Positions 20,078-32,465 of a stretch of 64,000 bases of DNA are shown here, piece by piece (position 1 is the first letter of the stretch; every line of letters begins with the position of its first letter). Below the pieces are notes generated by a model that was not told where the DNA came from, did no database searches, and saw only the letters and a list, made by a program, of their open reading frames with translations. This DNA is from Muscardinus avellanarius. Its lineage: Eukaryota > Chordata > Mammalia > Rodentia > Gliridae. Location: assembly GCA_963383645.1 (NCBI GenBank), contig OY726566.1, forward strand, positions 93,122,029 through 93,186,028, given 5' to 3'. The position numbers were made by a program, and so were the translations under genes.

Positions 20078-21190
20078 AAATAAATCTACACTGAGATGGC
20101 ATTTAACTCCAATTAGAAGGGCAATCAGGTAATGTGTGTATATAAGCCTCCACCATCTTGTACCCCAGTAAGATGTATGACTACAATGCACCAATAACTC
20201 CTTAAAGCATATGATATACTTATTCATATTGAAGTCAACCACTAAACCAAGCATGGGAGGGAGGGATGGGGAGGGAGTGAGATGGGGACTGGGTGGGGGC
20301 TGGCTGAGTGATGTGTATATCTATGTCTACACAAGTTTTTTTTTTTACCTCATTATGATGTATAAATACAATGCACTAATAAAAATGATTTAATCACGTT
20401 AAAATTTTAAAAAATAATAAAAAAGAACATCCATTTAATGCAAAAAAGAAAGGCAATCATCCAAACATAAACAATAATAAATGCTGTTAAGGATATGGGG
20501 AAACAGAAACTCTTCTACACTGTGGGTGGGACTGCAAAGTGGTATAGTTGCTATAGAGATCAATGTGGAGGTTTCTCAGAAGAATAAGACAACCATATGA
20601 CCCAGTAATACCTCTTCCTGGGCATCTTACCAAAGGAATTGAAGTCAGAATATTGAAGTCAGAGTACCATATGCATCTTCATGTTTACAGCAGCACAATT
20701 CACAATAGCCAAATTATGCAACCACCTAGATGTCTACCAATAAACGAACATATCACAAAACTGCTATGTACACACAATGGAATTTTACTCACCCATAAGT
20801 TAGAAAAAATCGTGTCATTTGTAGAAAAATGGACGGAACTCAAGAATATAAAGCCAGTTTTAAAAAGTGAGTAGCTATATGTTTTTTCTTATATGTGGAA
20901 GCCAGATAGAATTTGAGGAACAAGGGTAATCTCAGATAGACAAGCAGAGACTCAAGTGATGGAGGGGCTTAGAGAGGGAGCAGGGGGGGAAAGATGTAAA
21001 GAAGGTAACACTTGAAATAATGCTATGTACATATATTAATTTACCAGTGTAAATCTCAAAGACTGGGAAGGTTAGGGAAGGGGATGAGATCTGGAGAGAA
21101 ATGTTCCAAGTGTTACATGCATGTATATTTGTATCACTCTATATTTCAGTGTGGTATATAATTACAGTGTACCAATAAAAGCATAAAAAA
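20078..21190 (+). mobile_element. L1 3' part, with a nested L1 tail
   Basis: The outer element starts 'ctacactgagatggcattta' (ORF2 end). It resumes at 20460 with 'aacaataataaatgctgtta', runs through a C-terminal ORF2 region (20563-20874, including an ORF2 'FLRRIRQPYDPVIPLPGH' stretch), and ends 'gtgtaccaataaaag' with an A-tail near 21190. An inner L1 3' fragment interrupts it at 20128-20446. Confidence 0.85.
20128..20446 (+). mobile_element. L1 3'-end fragment nested in another L1
   Basis: Near-identical 13-bp direct repeats flank it, 'agaagggcaatca' (20115-20127) and 'agaaaggcaatca' (20447-20459). It contains a G-rich L1 3'UTR part ('gggagggagggatgggga') and two successive L1-tail motifs ('gactacaatgcaccaataac' near 20177 and 'aatacaatgcactaataaaa' near 20366). 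That suggests a tail duplication or two tails in series. Confidence 0.7.
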
Positions 21191-21214
21191 TAGAATGGAC
21201 AATTTGACGAGTTT

Positions 21215-21870
21215 GATTAAATGCACATACCTGTGAAAATAATGTCACCATCAAGATGCAGAACTTCTTTTTCACTTAAAAGTTTCTGTGTGTTCACATA
21301 TACTCCCGTTATCCCTGTGCTCCAAGCCTTTGTTAACCGCTGACATGCTTTATGTTACAAAATGTTACCTTGAAATTTCAGGAACCTTATATACATGAAA
21401 TCATCTAATATGCAACTTTGGGACTGGCTTTATTTTACCCCATGTAATGATTTTGACATATCTTCACATTGTTGAATATATCAGTAGTTAGCTTCCTTTT
21501 AATGATGAGAAATACTTGCTTGTTTGGCTCTGCCTGCAGCGTACTGTGGTTCCTACAGTTGCCGATGGACTTTTGGAGTACTTCCGGTTTTAAGTTATTG
21601 TCAATAATGTGCTGTGCCATTTGCCACAGATCTTTGTGTGTGACATGTAGTTTAAATTCGTGTAGGGATACCTAGAAATAGGGTTGCTAGATTATATGGT
21701 TAGTATATATTTTAACTTTTTAAGAACCGGCTAGTTATTGACATCAATTATATCATTTTATATTTTCACCAGCATTGTATACTAAAAGTTGATATTGTCA
21801 GTTTTTTCAATTTTAGACATTCAACTGGGTGTTACAATGTTATCTCATTGCAGTAGTTTGTCTATTTTTA
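21215..21870 (-). repeat. Old L1 fragment
   Basis: Phrases such as 'gatacctagaaatagggttg', 'tttcaccagcattgtatact' and 'actgggtgttacaatgttat' are the reverse of the old L1M-type ORF2 end and 3'UTR. It is highly diverged. Confidence 0.65.
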
Positions 21871-22080
21871 TTTTTAATTTAACATCTTATTGATGTAGGA
21901 TGCTATAGAACTTCAGATCTGAGCCTTTTATATCCAAATTAGAAGCAACTTCACACACCTTCTTTCTTGTGATATTTAGTCCAGATCTATTATTCTATAT
22001 CATTTTTTATGAAATAACTTATATGTACCTTCATGAAGTTTTTTACATATAGAGAAAACACAAGTAAGTTTTTCAAGTCT

Positions 22081-22212
22081 AATATACCTAATATATATTA
22101 TTATATTATTTATTATATATCTATTATATATTATATATATTATATCTAACATATAATTTATATAATATATAGTATATATAAATATATTTAATATATATTA
22201 AATATATATTTA
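22081..22212. repeat. TA-rich low-complexity tract
   Basis: About 130 bp of nearly pure A and T with many short inverted TATA/ATAT repeats, likely unstable or able to form hairpins. Confidence 0.9.
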
Positions 22213-22238
22213 CTTAAAGGTTTAAAATAATGCTTACT

Positions 22239-22280
22239 ATAATTACAATGCACAAATAAAAGTATAAGATAAATAAACTT
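22239..22280 (+). mobile_element. 42-bp L1 tail insertion
   Basis: The insert contains only an L1 terminal motif ('ttacaatgcacaaataaaag') and an A-rich tail. An 18-bp direct repeat with two differences flanks it: 'tttaaaataatgcttact' (22221-22238) and 'tttaaaattatgtttact' (22281-22298). It is exceptionally short for a target-primed insertion. Confidence 0.72.
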
Positions 22281-22299
22281 TTTAAAATTATGTTTACTA

Positions 22300-22470
22300 A
22301 AACTCCTAATTTTTCATGATCTTTTGATCTTTCGAAAGTTTGTAGATAAGTTTTGATAAAATCCTGTTCTGAGACAAAAAATTCACAATTATTGTTTTAT
22401 TAGCAATCATAGGGCTAATATAAAATTCTGCTAATTAAGACTTACCATTTTTTGTTGAGTACCACCATGG
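22300..22470. other. Unique AT-rich sequence
   Basis: Nothing recognised. Confidence 0.4.
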
Positions 22471-23470
22471 CAGCAAATGATATCTTAAACTGACAAGCTG
22501 TAAATTAAAACTTGCAGAATGCAAGGCCCAGGCTAGGGAAAATGAAGTTATGTATAGGTGACTTGTCCCATTTGAATTAATCAAAGGGCTGCTGGTGTAG
22601 ACCAGCTGTGTTCTCTGATGACAAAAACGAATCTTGACATTTTGGATAATGAAAATTCAGTTCAGCACCTCTTAGAGATATGTATGATAATGTATTGTCA
22701 GTCAGAAGCAGAGGGAAGGTGGGAACACAAACCCTGTCTTATTAAAATAGACAGTGTGACAAGTGGACATTGCTGGATTTCTGGTTTCTAGGAAAAAAAA
22801 TGTCAAGGGAAATCTTCCTTTAAAAAAATGACTGGAATGGCTTTTTTATAGAGGAGGGTAAAAAGATTTAACTTTTGATGCATGCCCTCTGTGACAGCTG
22901 CCTTTGTTCATGATTCCTAGTTTCATGGTTTATTTTACTGGGGTACAGGGTAAGGCATGAATGCCCCGGGACAGAGACTCACTCTTTTGGTTTGTCAGTA
23001 TTAATGCAATCACCGCGCTCATACCTTGTAAGCCCACTTATTATTTCCTCTGCGTGTGTTTTTTCTAGTTTTGCGGATTAGCTGCACTGTCTCTTCAAAG
23101 GCTATCCAATCAAGGAGGGGTTATTAAAACCAGGATGATTTATGACTGAGAATTAATTAGAGAAGCATTTTCATGCAAAACATCCAATTTTTTGATTAGC
23201 AATGGAGCAGGGCCGCAATTAACACTCTAGGAAGCTTAAATTTCCAGCTTTTTGATTCTCAGGAAATGAGATTATCAAACCAGGGTCAGACACTTGACAG
23301 CAAAACAGGAATGGGAGGAGTGTGAAATTATATGTTAAAAAAAAAGTCTTTTGATTTTGATTCTGAGATTGCTGTTCAGGCAATGGAAAATTCAGAAGAG
23401 GGGAAGAACAAAAAATTAAAAAATGCAAAAACCTGAAAGGCCTGATTCTTTAGTGGCCTATTTGCTATGC
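22471..23470. promoter_or_regulatory. Possible conserved non-coding element
   Basis: About 1 kb without repeats and with more balanced composition than its surroundings. It is dense in homeodomain-type TAAT/ATTA cores ('gagaattaattagagaagc', 'gcaattaacactctagg') and CAAT-like sites ('ctatccaatcaagg'). No open frame is convincing. I infer a regulatory element from texture only; a cross-species alignment would decide. Confidence 0.3.
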
Positions 23471-25800
23471 AAAATATCTCTCGTAAATGTTTGTTCAGAG
23501 TACATTTTAGAAGCACAGCAATATATTTTGTTCCTTCATTATTATTATTCATCTTTCTCTCATAAACTTTTTTTTATATTCAGTGTCTTAACAAGTATTT
23601 AAAACGTTTACATGTGTTGGAGGGAGGCCAGAGTTTCATTTGAAAAGGAAGTTTCGTTTCTAAATGGTGGCTTGCTAGTTTTGGAGTCCATCCATTTTTC
23701 TTGGTGTTTTTAATTATTTTAATTCTCCAAAAACACAATTTAGGTAGTGAATTATGTCAAGCCATAGATCGGCACTTATTGATAAGTGACCTTTGTCAGT
23801 CCTAGGTATCTGAGATAAGAGGTAAAGTAGCCTCAGACCTGCTCTAAAACAAAGTATATTCTGCCTTAGTGTAGTCTCAAGGAGATGCAACGTGATGAAA
23901 ATTCATTTGTTCTGGAAAACATTATTCTCACTCTGTCCTCTTAATTTAGACATTTAAATTCAATTGAGAAATACAGGAGCAATGCATCTTTTGTCTTAAT
24001 CCACTCTCCCATGTTAAAGCTCACATATGTCTCTTCTTTGTTCATTAGATGGCAAAATACTTAAATAAATTGAACTTATCAGTATTTTCAAGTTACCTGA
24101 CCCTCCGTTCACTGCCTTGTTTTCATACTTGCACTGACCTTGATGCTTTGCCTGTTTAAATATACACACTATGATATACAGAGTGCAACATGAACATGTG
24201 CTGTTTATAAATTGCCTCTATATTGATATCAGGATCATTTTTGTCAGTCAGTGTAGAGTAGAAAGATGATGAAGAACCCTTCCTTGGCCCAGGTGAGGTA
24301 GAGATGAAGATTGGTTAGGATGCTTCTCTCATGTTCTCCCGGTCTTTATTTCTCTACTTAAGTAAAAGGTAGGAACTTAGTTAAAATATTGGTAGTTATT
24401 TTTAAAATAGCTTTATGAGCAGATTCCAGACTGCCAACAGCCACAAGTGGATGAGACTCTATAGCATCTATAGAATCGGAGATTTCTAGTGTTGTGTTTT
24501 TCTCCCTACAACATGTCGGATTTAGGAACATAATTTATTGATCTAGTCTATCATCCTTGCAGTTCCACTGTGGATTCTCTACTTTATATGTCATTCTTGC
24601 TTAATCCACCTTCCTTTGTTGATGAAGAGTATCTATCACTGGCCAGATGAGAATAGGCCACGGTTTTATCTTGGGGAAAGGAGGAGAAAAAACTGCCAAT
24701 CAGAGGCCAAAGAACAGTTGATCTTGTCAGATCTGCATCTATCAGCCTTAGTTCTGATGTTTCTGTTTTGGGATATTGATGATTATATTCTTTTCGATGT
24801 ATAATAAATATTTGCTGAGAGAATTTCTAGTGTTTTTAAGTAGATTTTTTTGGGGGGGAATGTTTCTGCATTTCCAGGTCCATAATCTCGGGAGCCTAAA
24901 CATATGATCCTTAGCCTTTTGTGTCTCTATTAGGGGAAGATCACACACAGAGCCTTCAGGGAGTCTGTGACACCCATTAGTGTTTGCAGATTTGTGGAGC
25001 AATAGAAAAAAAAGCATCTAGTTTTCATTAGGTATTTAAAATGCTGTCAATGTGTAAATTTTTATAAATATACATATACATTCGCAATTTCATATACAAA
25101 TAGAGTTCCTAAATTTGAAAATCTTATTACATATGGAAAAACAATAAAATAATTTCAGTAAAAAGACATAAAATTAGATCCTCTTATAATAAATATGAAA
25201 TAAACATATATTTCAGTGTTTACTAACAATATTAGTAACATTAATTTAAAGGTAGGTGGAAATCATTGAATTTATAAGAACTGAGAAAAATTTAATCAGG
25301 GAAGACATTGTAGTTAAATAGGAATCATTTTTTAAAAAGCCAAGGTTTTTATTTAGTTCAGTGGAAAACAAGGCTATTCTAACATTGTTTCTTTTTTTTT
25401 TTCCTCCTCCAATGTGAAGTTTTTTAAAATTACAGTTTGACATAGCTCAATCAATCAATTAATTAATTAAGGAACTTCATTTTCTTGTAGCAGCTCACAA
25501 TGGATAATAACAACATTATCGTGTGGAATTCCCAGTGGTGGAGTGATGGTGTGAGCTGCTCTCCTGGCAACATTTCTGCTTTGTTTGATTTGCTCTGTGC
25601 TCAGTGTATATAGTGGTGGATGATGGATGGGCAAGAAGGCTATTTAAAAAAAAATTGTGCTGGCGATGACTGGGAAGAAATGCTTTTACTCTTTAGTTAA
25701 ATGTAATTTATGTTTACTAAATATGAGCTCATGTATATTTGGGGTTATATATAATCTATCTCTGTAGACACAGGTTTAATTATTGAATATAGATATTCTT
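23471..25800. other. Unique non-coding sequence
   Basis: Long repeat-poor interval. Small frames on either strand have no recognised motif and no exon-like borders. A tandem ATTA motif lies at about 25455-25470. Confidence 0.45.
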
Positions 25801-25816
25801 AAAATTTTGTTGGGGA

Positions 25817-25909
25817 TAAGAGACCCTGTTTCCAAAAAATAAAAAAGTATAAAAGAGGTCTTGGCGTGTAGCCCGGAGGTAGAAGGGCTTCCAGGAACCC
25901 CAGTACCAC

Positions 25910-25946
<37 letters not shown>
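25817..25946 (+). mobile_element. 5'-truncated compact B1-dID SINE
   Basis: It begins inside the left part at 'taagagaccctgtttccaaa'. It carries the compact right part ('gtgtagcccggaggtagaag...aggaaccccagtaccacc') and ends in a ~35-bp poly(A). The flanks share 'tttgttgggga' (25806-25816 and 25954-25964), the target duplication. The SINE therefore integrated already truncated. Confidence 0.88.
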
Positions 25947-25947
<1 letters not shown>

Positions 25948-25964
25948 AAAAAATTTGTTGGGGA

Positions 25965-27680
25965 AAATTACACATTGCTGCTGAGGCTTTGTCACTCTGT
26001 TTAGACCTACTTTTCACTGAAATGCTTGTTTTGATAAGGATATCCTACTTTTGCAGAAACAGGATAGAGACAAAGAAACATATTAACGTAGGACCACGAT
26101 CAACCTAATTAATGGAATTAGAGTCTTTGTGAGCATGTAGGTGAGGGCAGCAGGCTAGCAAAATGAAAGGTTGAAACTTCAAGGTGCCAAGTGATGGACG
26201 GGGAGAGATTCCACCAGGCACTAAAATACGCGAATCTTCTCTGTGTTAGATGGAAACCCAGGAGTTGCTCATCTTTTAAATTTTGAATACATAGAAAGAG
26301 AAACCCGTGACTAGCCAGAAGGAATAACTGAAGGAGAAGTCATCAACCTGGTTGGAGAAGAGTAGCTCATCAGACTTGAGGTGTCCAGAAGAAATTAGAG
26401 GAAGGGCAGGCAGGCAGGTAGTGTGAAAATCATCCATCATCAGCTTTTAGGAAACCCACGCAACTGAGGTCTTAATGATTCCCAGAAACTATAACCATAT
26501 TTTTTCTTTTGCTTCCAGTGCCTTTTTGTCAGTCTTGACAGCTCTATCTTTCCGAGCCCAAAATATTCTAACTTATTTTAATGGTTTAATAGTAAGCTCT
26601 TGAATGCAAGCTAATGAGTTAGAATGTAGACCTTTTGTAGCCATTTTCAAAATTGTCAGTGAAAAACAATCTCTGCTTAACTGTGGCATCATATCTCTGA
26701 TGAAAAATGTTTTGTTTTGGTAATATGAAATGAATCAGAGAAAGTCATGAAAATTTTTCTAATATAAACCAAGAATTTTTCTCTTATATGAACTCTCTCT
26801 TAGTCCCAACTAACTGAAAGACCTTTTAAGTTAGTGAGAGAGCCCATTCTCTTGCTGAATCTTCTAAGAACTTAGGTCTTATGTAGATGGTATTAGTTTC
26901 TTTTTCCCCAGAGTTCTCACTAATTGATAGAATAATAAAAAAAAAAAAAAAACCTGTGTGTTCTGCAGTTAGATTCCCTTTAAATAATGTAAAAACTGAT
27001 AAACGATTAGCACTTGGATGACATCCCACATTCCTCAGTGGGTGTTTTAATTGCTATGATTTTGTGGACTTGTTCAACTTAATTACCATTAACTATTGCT
27101 GAAGTCTTTTGCTTCCTCACATGCGGCCAGTACCCATCAGCAGCATTTAGTATAGGATTCATGAAAAATATCTTCTGTGTAAGGTCAATGGAATATGTAA
27201 AAATTTTCAAACAACCTATGTAACTAGCGCTTTTAAAAAATGGTTCTCATGCTAAAAAAATACTTATTTAGTAGTGGTTGACTTTTTGGTGGTTGTACTA
27301 TATTTGGCAGTTGGATGACCAGTTATGTTTTAGAGTATCCAAATGGATTAAGAAAATACATTTCTTGAATATTGGTGTGTGATACATTGTAGGTTATTGT
27401 CCACTTATAAGTTTAAGTGTACTCATAGATGACTGACCTTTAGATGGACTTCAGTGATTTTGAACCCATTGAAAAACATTATATTCCTCTATGGGACTAG
27501 AAAGCATCTACTGAGATTATTTAAAGCCCAGTGGCTTTAAATCAGAGGTATAAATATTGCATGACTAGAAGCATACATATTATCTTAGAGGCAAAAGGCC
27601 CAAGAATTCACTAATCGTAATTTCCGGTACTCTCTTGAATGTTTCAACCAGTATGGATCAAATTGTTGTTTTCAATGTTT
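25965..27680. other. Unique non-coding sequence
   Basis: Repeat-poor and AT-rich, with one poly(A) run near 26937-26952. No exon, RNA gene or repeat family is recognised. Confidence 0.45.
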
Positions 27681-27754
27681 AAAATTCTACATCTTTTAAT
27701 TTTTGCTATTTGAAAATGTTGCAGTGAATACTTTTTTGTCTATTTCTTTTTTAT

Positions 27755-28252
27755 TGATGCAGTTTTTAAAAAAATTATTATTGGTGCATTGTAGTCATAC
27801 ATCTTAGTGGAGTACAAGATGGTATAGGCATACATGCACACATCACCCAATTAGTCCTTACCCAATTCCCATCCCATTTCCGCCCCCTCCTTTTTTCTCA
27901 TGTTTGGCTTAGTGATTGGCTTTGATATGTTTGTTAATGTACATCATATGCATTAAAGAATTTCCCTCCCCCCTCATTCCCCTCTTTTAGGTCATCTATC
28001 GTATCTCCTTCTTCATCTAGAGTTCCTCCTATGACCCATTTTGTCCCTAACTCTTGCATATTCGGGAGAGCATCTGATTTCTAATTTTTTGTGACTGACT
28101 AATCTCAATTTCCATAATGTTCTCCAGTTCCATTCATTTCCCTATATATGACGTAATTGCGTTTTTCTTCATGGCTGAGTAAAATTCCTTTGTGTACATG
28201 ACCCATAGTTTTGTAATCCATTCATCTCTTGTTGGACATCTTGGCTGATTAA
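27755..28252 (-). mobile_element. L1 3'-end fragment, first insertion
   Basis: It starts with a T-rich reversed tail, then 'attattggtgcattgtagtc', the 3'UTR ('tacccaattcccatcccatt') and the ORF2 end ('tccattcatctcttgttgga'). No clear target duplication was found. Confidence 0.82.
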
Positions 28253-28460
28253 TATTTGTGAATCATTCTTTAGAATAGGTATTCTAGAAGATGAATTCTT
28301 GGGTAAAAGGATAATCCTATTTAAAATTTGATAATCTCCCAAATTATCTTCCATAAATGATATACTATTTTATACTCCTTGCAAAAGTCTGTGCAATTTC
28401 CATTTCTTTTTATTCTTGACATTATTCAATATTATCAGTTTTCAAAAGGTAAATTTTTTA

Positions 28461-29008
28461 TTTTTATTTTTAAAAATTTTAATTGCTGCAATATAGTCAT
28501 ACATCTTAATGGGATAAACAATGGTGGAAAAATACATGCACACATCACCCAGTTAGCCCTTACCCAATTCCCACCCCATTCCCTCCTCATCCCTCCTTCC
28601 CATGCTTGGCTTAGTAATTAACTGTGATGTTTGTTTAGGTACATCATGTGCTTTAGAGCTTCCCTCTTCCCCCTCCCATCCCCTCAGGTTACAGTATTTG
28701 CTCCTCTATAGGATCTCCTTCTTCATCTAGGGTTCCTCCTGTTACCCATTTCTCCCTAGCTTTTATTAGATGATGTAGTTGATGTTTTTCTGCAAATGAT
28801 GTAATTGTGTTTTTCTTTATGACTGAATACAATTCCATTGTGTACATATCCCACAGTTTTGTAATCCATTCATCTGTTGATGGACAACTTGGCTGGTTCC
28901 ATAGTTTGGCAATGGTGAATTGTGCAGTATAAACATAGATATGTGTTAGTTTGTTAGCTTGGTTTCCTTTCTTTTATACCCGAAAATACACAGAAGTGGT
29001 ATTTTGGG
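28461..29008 (-). mobile_element. L1 3'-end fragment, second insertion
   Basis: Same 3'UTR and ORF2-end wording ('aattgctgcaatatagtcat', 'tccattcatctgttgatgga'), reversed. The flanks share 'aaggtaaa' followed by a T run (28446-28460 and 29009-29024), a likely imperfect target duplication. Confidence 0.82.
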
Positions 29009-29370
29009 AAGGTAAACTTTTTTAGATTTCAGATTTACCAACCTAATGGAGTATGTATATTATTACTAGCCATAGGTTTAGCATATTTACATTTGTGATT
29101 TTCGTAGCTGTTTTTACTAAATTATCATTAGGAGTCCAAAATTAACCCCATTTCTATTTCTATTGGTTTGTGCCCTTCATTTCTTCCTTTGAATGATTTT
29201 AGATACTCTTGTAGATATAAATATGTTATAAATATTTTTTGCCCCTAGCTTGATGCTTAACTTGGGGAAAGATGATTTTTTTTTAAAATAAGTTTAAATC
29301 TACTATTCCAATAGTATTTTTGATGGCATGATCTTTTTTTTTTTTCAGATGAACACATAGACATTTTTAA

Positions 29371-30225
29371 AGATTGCAACATAAGTAGAGATCATGTTTT
29401 TTCCTGGGTAATCTGTTCTTGTGCCTCACAGTCCTTATAAACCTTTTCTCAACTTTAATAAAATTTTAAATGTGATTATTAACATCCACATCAGTTTGAA
29501 TACCTTATTTAGCAGTCTAAAAGTTTTTTTCCTAATGTAAAATTTCAAGATTTTATGAAGCCCTTTAATTAATCTCAAATCTTTGCTTACTAAGTAGCAA
29601 CTTGACTCTGCTTTTCTTTTTTTCTTCCTTAAAGTTAATCTATTTTCTCGACTTTAAGCATAGTCTGTAGTATTCATTCTAGATTGTGAAAGGCCATCAT
29701 CAGTTATGTTTAATAAGGAAAGCACAAATGTTCAACAGTGCTGAAGTTAGTGTCATAGCATAACTGGAAATTAGAATTTCAGCCTGATGAGATCTTCTCT
29801 CAAGGTGAACCATTAATATGCCATGCAAATGAAGCCTAGTTTTCCTGTCTAGTATCACCTGGCTCAGAGTGTGGCCCAACCTGTGCCTCTTATAGGAGAC
29901 ATGAGAATCATTCCTGTGTCCTGTTCCTCCAAGGACCCCAAGAAGAGCACCCATCTGACTAGTGACTAGAGCTCATCATGGCTGAAAGAATTCTAGTAAG
30001 CCTAGTTGCCTTTTTCTCCCATCTCCAACAGCTATTGATGAGATGCAAACTAGGTATAATTTGGAGCATTATGATTTCTTTCCTCTTAAAAAAGTCAACA
30101 TAAATAGTGTTATTTTTTTATCAGCAATCATAAAGTTACCTATCTGACTACATAATGATATTTCTTATCTCATTTGTCATTGAGAACTTAAATCTTTTCA
30201 GCGAAAGAAGTAAAATATAGAATTC
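29371..30225. other. Unique non-coding sequence
   Basis: No repeat or exon is recognised. Confidence 0.4.
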
Positions 30226-30229
30226 ATCT

Positions 30230-30412
30230 TAAGCCAGTGCTCTCCACCTTTAGGGTAGATCAGATACCTGGAAGGCTTATTAAAACATAGACCTTCTAAA
30301 CCTTATTACCCGAGTGTCTGACTTAGTGGGTTTGGGAATTTGCATTTCTAGCAAGTCCTTATGTGAGGCTGCCGTTTCTGGACCATGGAACATGCTTTGA
30401 GATCTACTACAA
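30230..30412. repeat. MER5-like hAT DNA transposon relic
   Basis: The layout 'ggcttattaaaacatagacc ... gacttagtgggtttgggaatttgcatttctagcaagt ... tttgagatctac' matches the non-autonomous hAT-Charlie MER5 family as I remember it. Both ends are degraded. Confidence 0.65.
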
Positions 30413-31405
30413 CAAACCTTACAACACAATGAAGGAAGGCAGAGCTGATCAGGATATACCTGTTGCCTCTGACCAATTACTTGTCTCCTCCTTAGCACTT
30501 TGCATTTAGGAATTACTGTATTTCCCACAGAGAATACCAAACCTAATAGAATTATGCATGTGCATTAGAGATCATCAACCTTACACCTTTTCCCCTGGGC
30601 TTAGAGCAATTTGAACAGAGACATTCCCATCAAATGACATAAAACCTGTAACTATAGTAACAAATTAACAATTACCAGGCTCTATAATTGGTTGTTTGTA
30701 CAGATCTCCTTCATTTGGGTTTTATGCATAAATTACAGAAACAGAGATGGAAGAATGTTTAGGAAAAGGATGTGAAAGGCTTGTTTCCTCTTGCTGTTAT
30801 TCTAATAGAGATTTCAGACTAATTTTGAATTGAAAATGACTAGTCAGTTTAGATACTCATAAGGCATGCCACATTCTTGAATAAAATAAATACTATGTGA
30901 AAGATTTTTTTATCTTTGAGCTAGATGTGTAGTTGTGCATTACTGTGAGCTTTTATCCCATACATTTTTCTGATTCCTTTTGGTTCTGAGCAATCTTAAA
31001 GGTTATCTACTGGACACTTCTATTTGCAGTCAGTGTCCGCTTATGTATATCTTTCTTTATCTTACCCCTACCTGCTTTTTTATAAACTCTAGATGGTAAT
31101 GTTCTCAGCAATACATTTTTCAGAGTCCTTTGCAGTTAGTTGTGCAAAAGGCCAATTCATTTAGGAGGTGCACTTTTCTAACCCTTCTTCTCCATCTCTC
31201 TGTGGAATATGGATATGATGGCTGAAGTATCAGTAGTCATTCTGGACGATGAAGCACCTTCAAATTGGAAAGCAAGCATTGATATTGGAAGAGCAAGAAG
31301 GAGCTTTGATCCCTGATGGCCAGAGTCAACATTCCAGCCCCTGACTATTTACATTCAGATTGAAGAAAGAAACAAGCCTTTGTCATTAATTAATTAATTT
31401 ATTGC
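30413..31405. other. Unique sequence, possible regulatory stretch
   Basis: No repeat family is visible. 30560-30880 looks conserved in texture (TAAT-rich, balanced composition, no repeats). No exon is recognised. Confidence 0.35.
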
Positions 31406-31409
31406 TACT

Positions 31410-31606
31410 AAGGATAGAACCCTGGAGCATTCTACTTCCAAGATACACTCTAGCCCTATTTTTTATTCTTTATTTTTGAAACAGGGTCTCTCTGAGTTGC
31501 AAAGGGACTCACTAAGTAGTAGCTGAGCCTGGGTGCAAACCGTGACCCTCCTGTCTCAGCCTCTTGAATGCTGGGACTACAAGTGTGCACCACCATGCCT
31601 GGCTTA
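31410..31606 (-). repeat. B1-dID SINE
   Basis: The reversed ID part ('gatagaaccctggagcattc') is followed by the reversed B1 part ending 'gcaccaccatgcctggctt'. It is preceded by ATTA repeats. Confidence 0.82.
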
Positions 31607-31732
31607 ACCTCTGTCTTTTTAACCCAATTTATATAAATTTTCTTGTTTTTTATAAGCAAACCTTGTTATTTGTCTTGGAGATGGTATTTTCTCTCTTTTT
31701 ATATAATGATGTTTAAAACCTATGAAGTTATT

Positions 31733-32104
31733 ATGGTTTAGATATGAAATGGTCATCAGAAATGCTCATGTTCTGGCAATGTTCAGAGGAAAATAATTGA
31801 ATCATGAGGACTCTGCCCTTGTCAGTGAATTAATCCATCAAATTTATTAATAATTTGTGCTCCTGGATGGTAACAATAGGCTGGAGGAAGTGTGTCATTG
31901 GGAGGACATCTGTTTTCTGCCCCTTTCTTTCTCTGTCTTCTTCCTGGCTACCATGAGCTGTACCTGTCCTCCCCCATGCCTGGCCATGCTGAGTGTCTGC
32001 TGCCTCCCATGGACACTCCTCTGAAACCGTGATCCAGATAAACCTTCCCTCATCCATGCTGCTCTTGCCTATTCGGTTACAGCAATGCAAAAGCTGACTA
32101 ATAA
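31733..32104 (+). repeat. Solo LTR of MaLR (MST/MLT-type) retrotransposon
   Basis: It starts 'ttatggtttagatatgaaat' and ends 'caatgcaaaagctgactaat'. Internally it has 'tctgaaaccgtgatccagataaacc', where an AATAAA-like polyadenylation region belongs. This is the typical ~370-bp layout of the non-coding ERVL-related MaLR LTRs. No internal coding region is present. Confidence 0.8.
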
Positions 32105-32239
32105 AGAGGTATTTTCACTGCTGACCTTATATGTTTATTATGAGTTATTCTACACTTTTTGAATGGATCCCTGTCATCTTACACCTTTTGTTTTTTCTTC
32201 TTTCCACCTAATGAAATAACATTTTTCAGAGTCTGATGT

Positions 32240-32465
32240 ACCCGTTTTATCTTTAATAAATTTATTGAGACAATTAACATATTTCCTTATTTTAAGTGTA
32301 TAATGCACTGACTTTCAGTGATTTTACTGAGTTGTATAAACATTACCAAAATCCAGTTTTAGAATGTATTTCCTAACCCATTTTTATGCACCTTAGGCTT
32401 ACTTAAAGAAAAGCCTCATCCTTCCTTCAGATAAATAATTCTATTAAGTTGTGATAAGTGCTATA
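32240..32465 (-). repeat. Old L1 3'UTR fragment
   Basis: 'tttattgagacaattaacat', 'aagtgtataatgcactgact' and 'gttgtataaacattaccaaa' match the reversed L1M 3' region. Confidence 0.6.

Larger units (their letters stand above)
27685..29370 (-). repeat. Old L1 (L1M-type) carrying two later L1 insertions
   Basis: Old L1 sequence is visible in three pieces: about 27685-27750 ('aatgttgcagtgaatac'), 28255-28460 ('ggtattctagaagatgaatt', 'tctcccaaattatcttccat') and 29009-29370. Two less diverged L1 3' ends in the same orientation separate them. Confidence 0.7.
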
